From Metarhizium brunneum (lineage: Eukaryota > Ascomycota > Sordariomycetes > Hypocreales > Clavicipitaceae): a stretch of DNA of 64,000 nt. Shown here one piece after another: positions 1 to 9,511 of this stretch. Both the position numbers and the translations under genes were made by a program. The stretch is taken from the NCBI RefSeq assembly GCF_013426205.1, contig NC_089423.1:868001-932000 (forward strand), written 5' to 3'. Numbering within the stretch: the stretch's first letter is position 1; every line of letters starts with the position of its first letter. The notes beneath the pieces are model-generated. The model made no database searches, had not been told where the DNA came from, and worked only from the letters and a program-made list of their open reading frames with translations.

Positions 1-504
1 CGCACCGGTGACGCGTGGTCCAAGATAGACTATTCCAAGAAGCCAAGCGACTGGATGCGCCCCTGTGTCAAGGGCGAGGAGACTGGCCTGGTTGAGATTC
101 CGGCAAACTGTGAGGCCCGGCCGCTGTACCTGCTTTGCTGTCTGGTCCTGTAAGAGCTGACTCTGTCGACAGGGTACCTTGACGATTTGCCTCCAATGAT
201 GTTCATCAAGAATGCTCCCAACAGCCATGGATTTGTAAACGCACGAGATGTGGAGGACATTTGGCGCGACCATTTTGAGTACTTTTACCGCGAGTATGAC
301 GACTTTATTTTTCCATTGACGATTCATCCCGACGTGTCGGGTCGTCCGCACGCCTTGTTGATGCACGAGAGACTTATTGAGCATATGAAGAGTCATGAGG
401 GTGTTGAATTTGTAACCATGGAGCAGATTTGCGACGAGTTCAAGTCGAAGAATGCCCCTGCTCCGGGTGCCTTGCTGCCAGCGGCACCTGGGCGCCCCAA
501 TTAG
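1..504 (+). CDS. Polysaccharide deacetylase family protein, 3' part
   Basis: Only the last about 147 residues are present; the gene enters from the left edge. Exons are <1-109 and 173-504, joined across a 63-nt intron (GTGAGG...CGACAG) that restores a Trp codon inside the stretch [13 protein letters not shown]. The protein ends with a Pro/Ala-rich tail and a TAG at 502. The blocks [35 protein letters not shown] and MEQICDEF match the C-terminal part of the PuuE/allantoinase-like branch of NodB-type polysaccharide deacetylases, metal-dependent enzymes acting on C-N bonds. The catalytic Asp and His motifs lie upstream and cannot be checked. The exact substrate is unknown; chitin-like polymers, ureides and cyclic imides are all possible for relatives. 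Confidence 0.85.
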
Positions 505-929
505 CTATCGAGTGATTGAAACTCGAAATTTCGTACAGCAATCACCTTTTACCATGTCATTGCTTTAACTGGCGTGCTATGACTTTCGCTCAGCTGCTCC
601 TTCAGCACCCCAACGTTCGTGATTCGTCGTGTTTTTACCCCACAAAGTTCCCCGGTTTCCCGCCAAGAGATGAGGATGAAGTTTGTATTTCGCGTGGTAG
701 ACAAGGGTCAACTGTAATATTTTACGTGTTTCGCGGAACTGTCTGACCACCACGATAAGCCGAGTTTTGGTATTGGTGGTGATGGAATTGTATATCGTCG
801 ACATCTCAATATTTAACGACACCCAATTTGACTGTTCCCCCTTCGACCGCGTATACCATAATCTTGTCTGATCCAGAAAGGTCTGATGCTATTACACCGG
901 CCCCGGTCCGTAGCAGCGACAGCATTTAA
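505..929. other. Intergenic, no gene seen
   Basis: Between the deacetylase stop and the transporter relic. The short ORFs here on both strands lack any recognisable composition or splice logic, and I see nothing functional. Confidence 0.5.
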
Positions 930-1900
930 GGTATGAAACTTGACAATGACTCCTCCCAAGTCTTCAAGACGCGCGAGGGAGCTATCAACTTTCTTACCAT
1001 CGGTGTGTCATGCTTCGCCCGGTTCCTGACATCAGCCTGCACAGGTTGACTAATAAAGCGCTGGGATGGATCCATGCCTCAGCCATCTTCCTCAAAGTTG
1101 CGATTCATGATTATGGCAGCAAAGACACTCTCACCAATAGAAGACAGTTGTACTTGCGACGGACGTTCCTACCATTCCTTCTGTGCAATGCTTGTCTTGG
1201 GGCCGCTTCCGGGTGCCCTCATTGTTCGTGGATGGTTTCTGAACACGCATTGTGCCATTATCCAAGGCGACTTTCGCAGCTCGCATGCCGGCTGCCATTC
1301 CATTGCGGACATGGCCGAGATGGCTTGCGGACTGTGGTTAAAGGAGGTCACGAGAGTCTTCTTCCTCGCGACGTACATTATTGTCTGTGCATCGGGAATA
1401 TTCGACACCTCGGTGGCTCTCGTCGCCTTGTCGAACCATGCCGCCTGCACAAACTACTTCATGCTGGTGGCTACCGCCCTGGTGTTTCTCATGAGCAGTA
1501 TTCGCAAGTTTTAGAAAACGGCACGGCTAACCTGGCTTGGCTTCCTCTCGGTGTATATTGCCATCTTAATCGTCGTGTATGGCTACCCCCAATTACCGTG
1601 TTCCTTTGTGCAGAATACTGACCATGTTCTCAGTTTTGATGTCTTCCACTCCGGAGCCGGATCATCGGCTTTCCTTCCTGTCATCTCCTAATTGAGCAAG
1701 CCACGAGAGTGCAACAAGGCCGTATATCTGGGCATAGTCATAGTGACCGCCTCCTACACGACTTTCTCCCTCGCGGTTTATAGATGGTGCGCGAGTGTCA
1801 AATATACCTGCCATTATTTCTACCCGGGCATTCTCTGTCTCCATAAGTGTGACATGAGCAGGGTAACTGGGCTTGGAACGTGTGTTCAATTCCTAAAATA
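930..1900 (+). pseudogene. Amino-acid transporter (Aa_trans/AVT type) pseudogene
   Basis: Fragments of one membrane transporter lie in order. A soluble start (VFKTREGAINF, about 965-1000) is followed by a first helix fragment with LGWIHASAIFLKV near 1050-1100. The longest readable part, about 1190-1514, has GCHSIADMAE and TYIIVCASGIFDTSVALVALS. An in-frame TAG at 1512-1514 interrupts SSIRKF/KTARL, and the same frame continues into WLGFLSVYIAILIVVYG up to about 1690. A further block at 1692-1850 begins with SKPRECNKAVYLGIVIVTASY, equivalent to the conserved region near TM6-7 of the family, so an internal piece is deleted. With no usable start, a nonsense codon, a deletion and frame changes, this is a dead gene for a fungal neutral amino-acid permease. 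Confidence 0.75.
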
Positions 1901-1949
1901 ATAATTGACTCTGAGGTAATCAAGATCCTCGGCGCTCTAGGAGAGCTTG

Positions 1950-2107
1950 AGGGATTCAGAAGTCTTCATAAATACAAAAAGTCGGTGAGTCCTAGAGGCC
2001 TGAGGTTGCCCTCGCCGAGGTCCGACTACGGGTTCTCGTGATGACTCCCTTTGTTATTGTGTAACCTTTGTGGCCGGTGCCTTCGTTTTGGTCTTGGCCG
2101 TGTGACA
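1950..2107 (-). repeat. LTR relic (reverse orientation)
   Basis: Read on the minus strand it begins TGTCACACGG and runs through segments shared with the other LTR copies (tcacgag..., cctcaccgac...). It resembles the solo LTR at 51807-52000 in order of blocks but is diverged, and the far end is uncertain. Confidence 0.55.
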
Positions 2108-2224
2108 ATCCTAGTGATTTCGTTGATGATGAAATGTCTCTGAAAATGCTATATCGGACCCTGTTATAGTTACCTGGTCTGTGACAAGGGCTCAGTAGAG
2201 AGCTTGGAACAACAAGGTTCAATT

Positions 2225-2395
2225 CATCTGAAATAAGTCTTTGGAATTGCAGCTCTTTGGCTCCTATCAGGGCCTCGATAACCAGGTACTAGGTCGATCA
2301 ACAAGTCGGTCAGCCTTTTGCCCTTGGTCTCGTGATCATAGCCCCTTGTGTGACCCCCATGTGCCGTGTAATTCCGTGTGATGCGGTCGGACTGG
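2225..2395 (-). repeat. LTR relic (reverse orientation)
   Basis: The blocks aagtcggtcag, cttggtctcgtgatcatagcccc and ccgtgtgatg are shared with the reverse LTR relic at 21911-22004 and with 1950-2107. Same orientation as 1950-2107 and about 120 bp from it, so the two may be the LTRs of a collapsed element or two independent insertions. Confidence 0.5.
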
Positions 2396-3510
2396 CGGGA
2401 AGATCCCTGTATCGTTGCGTTGAATGTGAGACATGATTTCAGCTCCACGGAGTAAAAAAAGCAACTACCGCCATCATTCGTCTCCCAAGACACATTTTTG
2501 ACTCAACAGGTATGAAGATGCTGGGTTGTTTGCAATATACACAGCATGTAGGGCCCTGTCCTGAAATTTTTTGCAAGAAGCTACAGCCGGTATAAGTTCA
2601 ATGTTGTCACTTGTCTGGCCGAGTAGCTGCTGACACGCCCTATTCATATTCCACTACCGTTTTCGGCGGTGCTTGATCACCGAAAAGCCGCTCCTGGTAT
2701 GTGGAGCCTTTCATCTGAACAATAACCCAACCGAAAATGGGGAGAAGATTGTTGGGTTTGCAACTTCTAAAGTACTGTCTCCATGCCAGCAGCCGCTGAT
2801 GTCATGGCGGAATGGCAACCCATCCTTGATTGGGTTGTCCTGATGCCTGAGTAGTCTTATGCCTTTGTCAGATGCATAAGCCACAGCTGTGGTAAGACAA
2901 CGTCTTTCACGCTTACCCGTCAGCGACTAAGTGGACGAGCCACGTAGTTGCCAACGGGTAGCAGCAGCTCAAGTACGGAGTACGGAGTACGGAGGAAAAA
3001 ATGAGGAGTGAATTTAAAACACGGCTGCCCAACTTGGTGACCTCCCTTTCGGCCACGCTCCACCTCAACAGTCTTCACGAAACCTAAATATTATACTAAG
3101 TTACCACTGACACTACATTCCGGACTGGATTTCTTTTACAAAGCCCTGAGCGAGCTTACAAGCCATTTACAGAAGCGTTAAGCTCTGGCGACTATCAGGA
3201 ACAATCGAGTAATTACGTGCACAACTCCGTCCCCAACGGCCCCTACCCTGGACGCATTCGAAGGCTCACCACGTCATTTCTTCACAATTGTGACGTGTTC
3301 ACAAAGAACGCATAACAATTGACTAAACTACTTTGTTGTCTTTCGTTCATTTCATTCTTGTCTCAACTTTCCTCGACTATACCCTTGAATGAATTGAATC
3401 ATCTGCGCACAGCGAGTTCTCGGGGGACAGTATTTCCACGTATACACCGCCTTCTTCGACTCAGGCATCTTCCATCGAAAGCGAAACGCCGTCTTTTCCA
3501 GATCAAGCCA
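2396..3510. other. Intergenic; upstream region of the 3511 gene
   Basis: No gene recognised. The only structured element is a 3-copy TACGGAG microsatellite at 2974-2994. The ORF upstream of ATG 3511 is open back to 3319 but has no ATG, so it is treated as 5' leader. Confidence 0.5.
2974..2994 (+). repeat. TACGGAG x3 tandem repeat
   Basis: Three perfect 7-bp units directly in tandem about 520 bp upstream of the secreted-protein gene at 3511. Confidence 0.9.
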
Positions 3511-4224
3511 ATGCGTCAATTTGCGCTGTACTCGATTCTCCTCTTTGCACTCTCCTTTGCGAGGGCAAAAAACAAGATTAGCCTGCAATGGGCCATTTGC
3601 GACTCAACTCCCCAAGAGACGCTCGCCAAGCTCGGCCTCGACCCAACAACACCCCCTTACAAAGAGAACCCGATCGCATACTACGACGAAAAGCCTCCGA
3701 TCCATATATTCTCGGGCATGATGTTTCGAACAAAAACAAATAAAGGTCGGCCGCTATCTACCATCAAAGTCAGCTTCGATGAAGAGACCGCCAATGTACC
3801 AGACTTTGTGGAATGCGGATGGGATCGCTATGGCAAAAATGATCCCACGTATAACTGCGAGAAACGATGTCCTCTGGACCCAGTATCACCGGAGAACATC
3901 TGGCGAGAGGAGCAGGTACAATTCGCGGAACGGTATCAACATGTAAACTGGAGTGCACTCGTTAAGTACGGGCCTTACCCGGACGGTAAGTGGAAGATAC
4001 GAATTAATGGCCACAAGGCCAAATTCGACGACGTGGTGGTTGGGGGGCTGCATCTTATGGAGATTGAAACCAGGGTTCCTGAGAAGAAAGCCCGCAAGTT
4101 TATCAGGGAGACGTGGCAGTATCTGAGCGATCGGGGGGTTACGCTTTGCAACCCACAGGAGGGGAAGACCATGCGGCTATTTAAAGCGATGGGATATACT
4201 ATCAACGAGGAGGGAGAGCTATAA
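3511..4224 (+). CDS. Secreted protein of unknown function, 237 aa
   Basis: Single-exon gene. The first ATG of the frame, at 3511, opens an N-terminus typical of a signal peptide (MRQFALYSILLFALSFARA, then KNK), so I chose it over the longer non-ATG frame. The mature part is about 218 residues, moderately basic at its C-terminus, with five cysteines, including the close pair NCEKRC about 40% along. Trp and Pro are frequent (GWDRYGKNDPTY, KYGPYPDGKW). I do not recognise the family and see no catalytic motif. The frame is clean, with normal codon usage, unlike the broken genes on both sides. An export role (effector or wall-associated) is inference from the signal sequence only. Confidence 0.75.
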   Translation: MRQFALYSILLFALSFARAKNKISLQWAICDSTPQETLAKLGLDPTTPPYKENPIAYYDEKPPIHIFSGMMFRTKTNKGRPLSTIKVSFDEETANVPDFVECGWDRYGKNDPTYNCEKRCPLDPVSPENIWREEQVQFAERYQHVNWSALVKYGPYPDGKWKIRINGHKAKFDDVVVGGLHLMEIETRVPEKKARKFIRETWQYLSDRGVTLCNPQEGKTMRLFKAMGYTINEEGEL

Positions 4225-4949
4225 GACCAGATGAGACATGTAGATCTTGTCTAGGACTGGGAAGGCTAAGTAACTAGAAGACAGTCTACAGACAATGAGC
4301 AAACCAGCGCACTTGGACAACGGGGCTCGAAGACGAACAAGTGAGGATGGAGGAGATCCGGTACACTTGTTTGATGAATGTGCCAGCATCGGATGGAAAA
4401 TTGAGACATTATGTGAGATCCAACTACAACACGAGGGCCAGCTCAGGAAAAAGAAGCGATGGGACTTTGGAATAACAGCTTGTTGTGGAGGGATTGAATG
4501 ATAGCAGACTCATGAAACTAGAGTCAAGTCGGAAACGGAAGTCAGGAAGGGAGCAATAGAATGGCATACGCCATGCTGCAGGCGTGGAGGTGTAATTCTT
4601 CAGGAGCGTGTTATTATATAGTTTGTTCTATTAGCTTCGCCCTATTCTCATTCCTTAATAAGACTTGAACATAGATTGCAAGCATAAACAGACCATGTGA
4701 GGTCCAGGATTTGTCATTTCCCTCACATAGTTGTGTGGACCATAGTTGTGTGGACGATAGGGCCATTAGTGCTAAACATCGTTCAACATTTAATCGAACA
4801 GTCAAGCGACGCGACATGACTATAAATTATAGCCAGATTGCTATGAAAACATGCCTCTGTTACCTACCTCAGTTGTTGCAATGCATAGTTAGGGTTAGGG
4901 TTAATGAACCCATTTAGACGTGCAATACCAATCTCACACGACATTCTAC
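4225..4949. other. Intergenic with an interstitial telomere-like repeat
   Basis: No convincing gene. It contains a short TTAGGG array at 4889-4903 just before a reverse LTR relic; several short ORFs here have no support. Confidence 0.5.
4889..4903 (+). repeat. Interstitial TTAGGG repeat
   Basis: TTAGGGTTAGGGTTA, two and a half units of the fungal telomere motif, inside the chromosome sequence and about 60 bp before an LTR relic. Confidence 0.85.
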
Positions 4950-5215
4950 TACTTTCTTGGGACTCTTAGGCGGGCGGTGTTAAGTTCGATTTCATTGATA
5001 TTAATCTTTAAGGTATCAAAGGTCCTTCGTTTCCCACGAGGCCTTGAGGGACCGAAGATTATATGTGCAAGTCGGTGAGCGATGGTGGCCTGACGGCGCT
5101 CTGGCCCAAGGCCCTAATCTAGGTCTCGTGATACCTTCTTTGGTGTTTAAGTGTTGTGTAACTGTTTTTCGTCCGACGCCTTTGTTGTGCACTGGCCGTG
5201 TGACTGACAGCCTAA
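4950..5215 (-). repeat. LTR relic (reverse orientation)
   Basis: On the minus strand it starts near TCACACGGCC (5215-5200) and contains the family blocks ggtccctcaaggcc and aaggacctttgatacc in the same order as the solo LTR at 51807-52000. The terminal dinucleotides are degraded and no target duplication is clear. Confidence 0.6.
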
Positions 5216-5942
5216 ATGAGCCAGCATATTGTAGAATTGACTATACGCGCCACATCATTGTGTCCTGTTGGAAAAATTCCTAGATAAGGCCGGAAAACTT
5301 GGGCGTGTCGTGTCTATAATTGCTGCGATTTCGTCACGCAGTTGTAGCAACATGGCGTTGAAGGCATAGTAATATCGTGTTACAATTGTAGTGTCGTGCT
5401 ACAGACTAGAACAGACTATTAGTGACAAACGTCCACGTTATTGATTAACAGTTCCTAATAGATCTGCTAGCACGACTCTCTTTTACTTTCGCCACGCTAC
5501 AAGAGCATGGTTTTGTCGAGTTGGCGTATAGGCGTCGGGTATCTTAGTTCGGGCGGTTATGCAGAGTAATCACAACTACTACTCTTGAGTCTTGATACGT
5601 TATCGAGGGCAGTCAACTGTATACTAGGTAAGATTCTCAAAGCCCTCTATTTACTTATATACACTACATTTCTCTAGGGTCGCTTGTCGTTGTATAGACT
5701 TGTCCCAAATATTATCTTTAGCTGTGATGTGTCGGGACTTTGGGAAAGATGCTCGTATTTCTTCTGGGCCCTTGGAGAAGCCGAAATAAACTACTACATA
5801 CTGGGGCTTTACATACCATACTCGCTGTACGGCAATACTATCTTGTGGGTATTTTAAATATGTCAGCATTGACAATAACAATTATTTAACTACGTCTGGG
5901 CCGCAAAGGATGGATTAGGGGCCACGGCGTTTAGTTCTTTGG
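5216..5942. other. Intergenic, nothing recognised
   Basis: Non-coding in all frames apart from short chance ORFs. AT content rises toward the solo LTR on the right. Confidence 0.5.
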
Positions 5943-6137
5943 TATTACACGGAAATAGTATTTGTTATATAAGGGCTATAATTATAAGATTAAGGTAAAA
6001 GGCTCTTATTAAATTTTTATATTTAAAAATATTTTTAAGTTTTAAGGCCTTAAATAAAACTAAGAACCCTTTATACTAAAAACTACTATTAGATAAATTA
6101 AGTTATTACTCCAAGCCTAAGCCCTTCAAATGTCACA
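5943..6137 (+). repeat. Solo LTR, RIP-mutated, with target duplication
   Basis: 195 bp starting TATTACACGG (a G-to-A form of the family start TGTTACACGG) and ending AATGTCACA. It aligns end to end with the 194-bp solo LTR at 51807-52000 (shared ...GAGCTATTGCTCCAAGCC... near the 3' end, here transition-mutated). It is flanked by a perfect 5-bp duplication TTTGG at 5938-5942 and 6138-6142. The right duplication stops 4 bp before the stop codon (6147) of the minus-strand pseudogene, so it landed at the very 3' end of that gene. Confidence 0.85.
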
Positions 6138-6146
6138 TTTGGGCCA

Positions 6147-8191
6147 TCAAGACTTATACCTCGCCTCCACAAGAAGATCTCCGTTGTTATTGAACACGGG
6201 GTTCTTGTGGTAAAAGTCCCGGCCACCGGAAATAACGAAGCGTGCCGAGTTCAGCAACGCCGACTGCAAATTGGTCGTCATGGACTGGAAATCGAGTTGG
6301 CCAGCTGCAATATTGGTCACCTCCATTATGTTCTTGACGTTGATGGACTTCTTTTCCTCTGCCTTTGCTTCCGGGATGATCTTGTCTTCGTCACCTTCGG
6401 CCGTCTCCCACCTCTCGGGCTCGGGCTCGGTGTCGTCGCTGCTGTCTTGTTGAGCAGCTGCGCCCCAAGGACTCATCACCTGGGTGATCTTGAAAACGTT
6501 CTTGGGGGTTTGCGGAAGGTTCATGTTCAGCTTCAGGCCTCCCTCGATGACAGAGTCTATCGAGATATCCACGCTGAATTTGACTTCGGAGCCTCCCCTG
6601 CAGCGCGTGTTGCACACGTTATCACCCATCCCCATGAAAAGGGGGCACATTGGGGGGAACTCACTTTTCTATCAACGTCTCCCAACCACTCTTCTTCCAT
6701 TCTGCCCAGAGCTTCGAGACTCCCTTGATGTGTATAACGTTTTGGCCCGGCACGAACCACAACTCGTTGTACGTGTAACCTTGGATGCCATTGGAAAGCT
6801 ATCTTCACGGGCTACCACTACCGGATACGCCGTACATACTTTTCGCTTTTCCCTCGGCCTTGACGGGCCATGTTCCCTTGTCACTGTCCGATTTGTCGTC
6901 GCTTACCTTCCATTCCCATTTATCCGCCGAGACTCGCTTCCATGCAAAATACTCGGGGGTTCGCGGTGGCTCCCAGCCTGTGTGCCCGAATCCGAAGCTC
7001 AAGGACACACCAGCGACGTATCCTTTAGCCCAAATGTGAAAGCCTCCCAACCAGGCGTAGGTATGCCTATTGAACTCGCGGAGGAGTGGAGGCAGCGACC
7101 CGGGAGGACTGCTTAGGGGTGGGTTTCGGATCAGATACGAATCCCAAAAGACGTCTCGGGAGATGCAGGTTGTCCCTTTCATGCCCGGAGTGACGAAATT
7201 GCCTGAATATTCTAGGATGTCCTCTTTTGGGAAAGACCGGTTCTGGGTCATTTCCAAATACAAGAGCATATTGTTCTTGCCAAGCTTCAGTCCTTCGTCA
7301 GGAAAGTCCTTTCCGGGCGCAATATACTTGTAGTGCTGATGCTTCATGGCAGTCGGCGGGAACGTCGGGACCGGCGGGTTGACCGTCTCGGGCTTCGGGG
7401 TCGTCAAGTAATATCCCAGCGTCGACTTTTGGGGATCCTTCATGACCCCCTTGTCTGGATCGCCCCAGAAGGACATGAGAGACAGGAAGCTTTGCAAGTC
7501 TTCATTGTTCCATACGTGGCCCTCGAAGCTGCTTAGATCCTTTTTAAAATTTCTAATCTTGTGGGCTGGTCAAAATAGTCAGTAGCTGGAGGCAAATTTA
7601 TAGATTGACCGCGTGGTTCAAAATCTCACTTTTAAAGTCGAGGAACAACCTCTTGATGGAATAGTCGCCTAGCTGTTTCAGCCTCTTCTTCACCTCTTCT
7701 CGTGTTCTTGTGTTTGCGGCGGCTCTTGCAGGGTAGTAAAGTCGACGTCAAAGGCAAAACGCCATTTATCCATTTTAATAGGCGGCTTGGGTCGGCTGCA
7801 TGAAGCGCCATGTTAGTGGGTGAGCTGAGCTGAGCCTGGAAGGACGGGAGGACGACGAATGAGCACCGCCATACTCATACCCCATGTCATCCGTGACAAT
7901 GAGCTGTCCGGATTCAAAGATGCAATAAAAGACGACTGTGCGGTAATTGGAGGACTTTACAGGCAGAGAGATTTCGGAATAACTCATCGAGGCGTCGATG
8001 GAACCAAATTTCTTTGAATTCACTTCCATCTTCTTCAGTTCCTCGAACTTGTCAAACAAGTAATACAAACCGTCGTTGAGCGCGTCCTGGGAGACTGCCA
8101 CGGCCTGATTAAAGGTACCGGTGGCTGTCTTGAGAGACGCCTGCAGCCGTTTCTGCTCTACTGGGGACATTTCAAAGGCTGACACGGACAT
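6147..8191 (-). pseudogene. Large unknown-family gene, broken (divergent partner of 9.5-12.5 kb)
   Basis: Four exons can be read: 8191-7881, 7795-7630, 7565-6665 and 6597-6147, with introns of 85, 64 and 61 nt, all GT-AG. The start used is ATG 8191 (MSVSAFEMSP). Exon 1 is helical; exons 2-4 are a mixed-composition body with KMDKWRFAFDVDF, RLFLDF, SFLSLMSFWGDP, FPPTAMKHQHYKY, ARFVISGGRDF and a C-terminus GDLLVEARY. Breaks: the frame changes within exon 2 near 7720-7740 (a net 1-nt loss would explain it), and exon 3 has two in-frame stops, TGA at 6807-6805 and TAG at 6801-6799, after which the same frame runs on into GIQGYTYNELWFVPGQNV. Phases at all other junctions agree, so the gene was recently functional (about 640 aa). 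I do not recognise the family. Confidence 0.7.
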
Positions 8192-9043
8192 GGCCAAGAC
8201 GGAAGCCGAAGTTGGGACAAGTCCTGAGAACGAAGTTGACAGTGAATGCAGAGTAAATTGAAAACGAATGAATTGATCATGCAACTTGTGGTATGAAGCC
8301 GGGACCTATACGGGAGCTTTATACCTCGCGTCTCGTGTCATGAGATTGCGTCAAGGCCTCAAGGGAAGTGTGGACTTCTGGTTGGAGGGGGGGGAACAAC
8401 TAGGTCTCGGTAGTGTTATGCCCAAGATGAGAAGAATTAGGATTGAGATTTGTCTGACGTGGCCGGTGTTCACACAGAAAGACGAGTCTGGTAGGCGTAG
8501 CTAGCCGCTTGCAGTGCATTGCAGATAGCCGCTGCAATGGGAACATCAACGTCCGGTATGGGACTGTCTAACCGTCGTTTGTGATGATAAGTTGTGACCG
8601 CATGAGATACATGCCTCCTGTACAGTAGCATTTACTTCCACTCAAGTAGCATGACCATGATGTAGTTGAGCTGATGCTAAAAGTACATATACCTACTCCG
8701 CATACAAATTCTATTGCTGTAAGGGGCCGGGGCTCTTGCAGATTGGCAAGTACCAAGACTGTTTGTTTAACCTCTGCATGATGACATTTGAACCCGTACG
8801 CTGTCAAATTCCTGAGTCAATCTGCGACGGGCCAAAACTTGACACAGCACCCACTCAGACATGCGAGTTTCTACGAATAGAGTTGTCCGATGGTATGTAA
8901 TTATCAAGACAAGAACAGTTGTAAGTCGAGTCCCTGATACTTTAGGTTGTCACAAGTTGCCATGCTTAGACTAAAGACATCTAGAGTCCAATGGACCAAG
9001 ACTGAGATGCCGAGATTCAAAGTTGCTATCTGCCTCCGTGACC
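8192..9043. other. Shared upstream region of two divergent genes
   Basis: 852 bp between the start of the minus pseudogene and the first ATG on the plus strand. No gene recognised; it would hold both promoters. No clear TATA element was identified. Confidence 0.4.
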
Positions 9044-9418
9044 ATGTCCGAAAGTGGCTACTCGTGGAAGAAGAAGAATAACGTCAGGCTTCCGGTAAAT
9101 GCAGAGAAGGTAATAGCAGTGCAGCCTGTGGTCATGAAATACGGTTCCAAAACGATCCCTGGACATGCCGTTCTCCACGTGGTGCAAGGTACGTTTAGGG
9201 TCGAAGAAGCGATGCCTCTCTCGATTGCCATGTCCCTGGCCCAAATAAGAGGCTTGGTACCGGTTTTGAAAATAAGGAGACTAAAACGATACAATGCAGG
9301 TAAAAAAGCTATCGTCTTCATGTCTATTGATGCTCCTCACGACATTGACGTGCCTCTCAAAGAACCATCTGGTAAGCTGTGGCTGCATAAATATGAGATA
9401 AAAATAGAAAAGAAATGA
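9044..9418 (+). CDS. Small hypothetical ORF, possibly 5' exon of the following pseudogene
   Basis: ATG 9044 opens a 124-aa frame rich in Lys and Val (KKKNNVRLP, KVIAVQPVVMKYG, VLKIRRLKRY). A good splice donor (CTG|GTAAGC) sits at 9372, after which the frame degenerates. The readable propeller-like frame of the next feature begins about 150 bp later in a different phase. It could therefore be the first exon of that gene, or unrelated. No domain recognised. Confidence 0.35.
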   Translation: MSESGYSWKKKNNVRLPVNAEKVIAVQPVVMKYGSKTIPGHAVLHVVQGTFRVEEAMPLSIAMSLAQIRGLVPVLKIRRLKRYNAGKKAIVFMSIDAPHDIDVPLKEPSGKLWLHKYEIKIEKK

Positions 9419-9511
9419 ATTGCTAAAATTGGGAATAGATCCAACCCCAGCCGGTAAATGAAATGTACTGAAAGCTGCATAGCCACAATGAGATTTGCTA
9501 ATCTTTTCGCC

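Noticed and set aside
6761..6825. A 41-nt GTATGT...GATAG intron that would remove the two stops in the 6-8 kb pseudogene
   Set aside because: Too short for this genome, no branch site, and removal would break the frame that resumes perfectly after the stops.
6207..7116. Long plus-strand ORFs (173 and 210 codons)
   Set aside because: They lie antisense to exons 3 and 4 of the minus pseudogene, whose composition, splice signals and phases are convincing; the plus frames are shadows.
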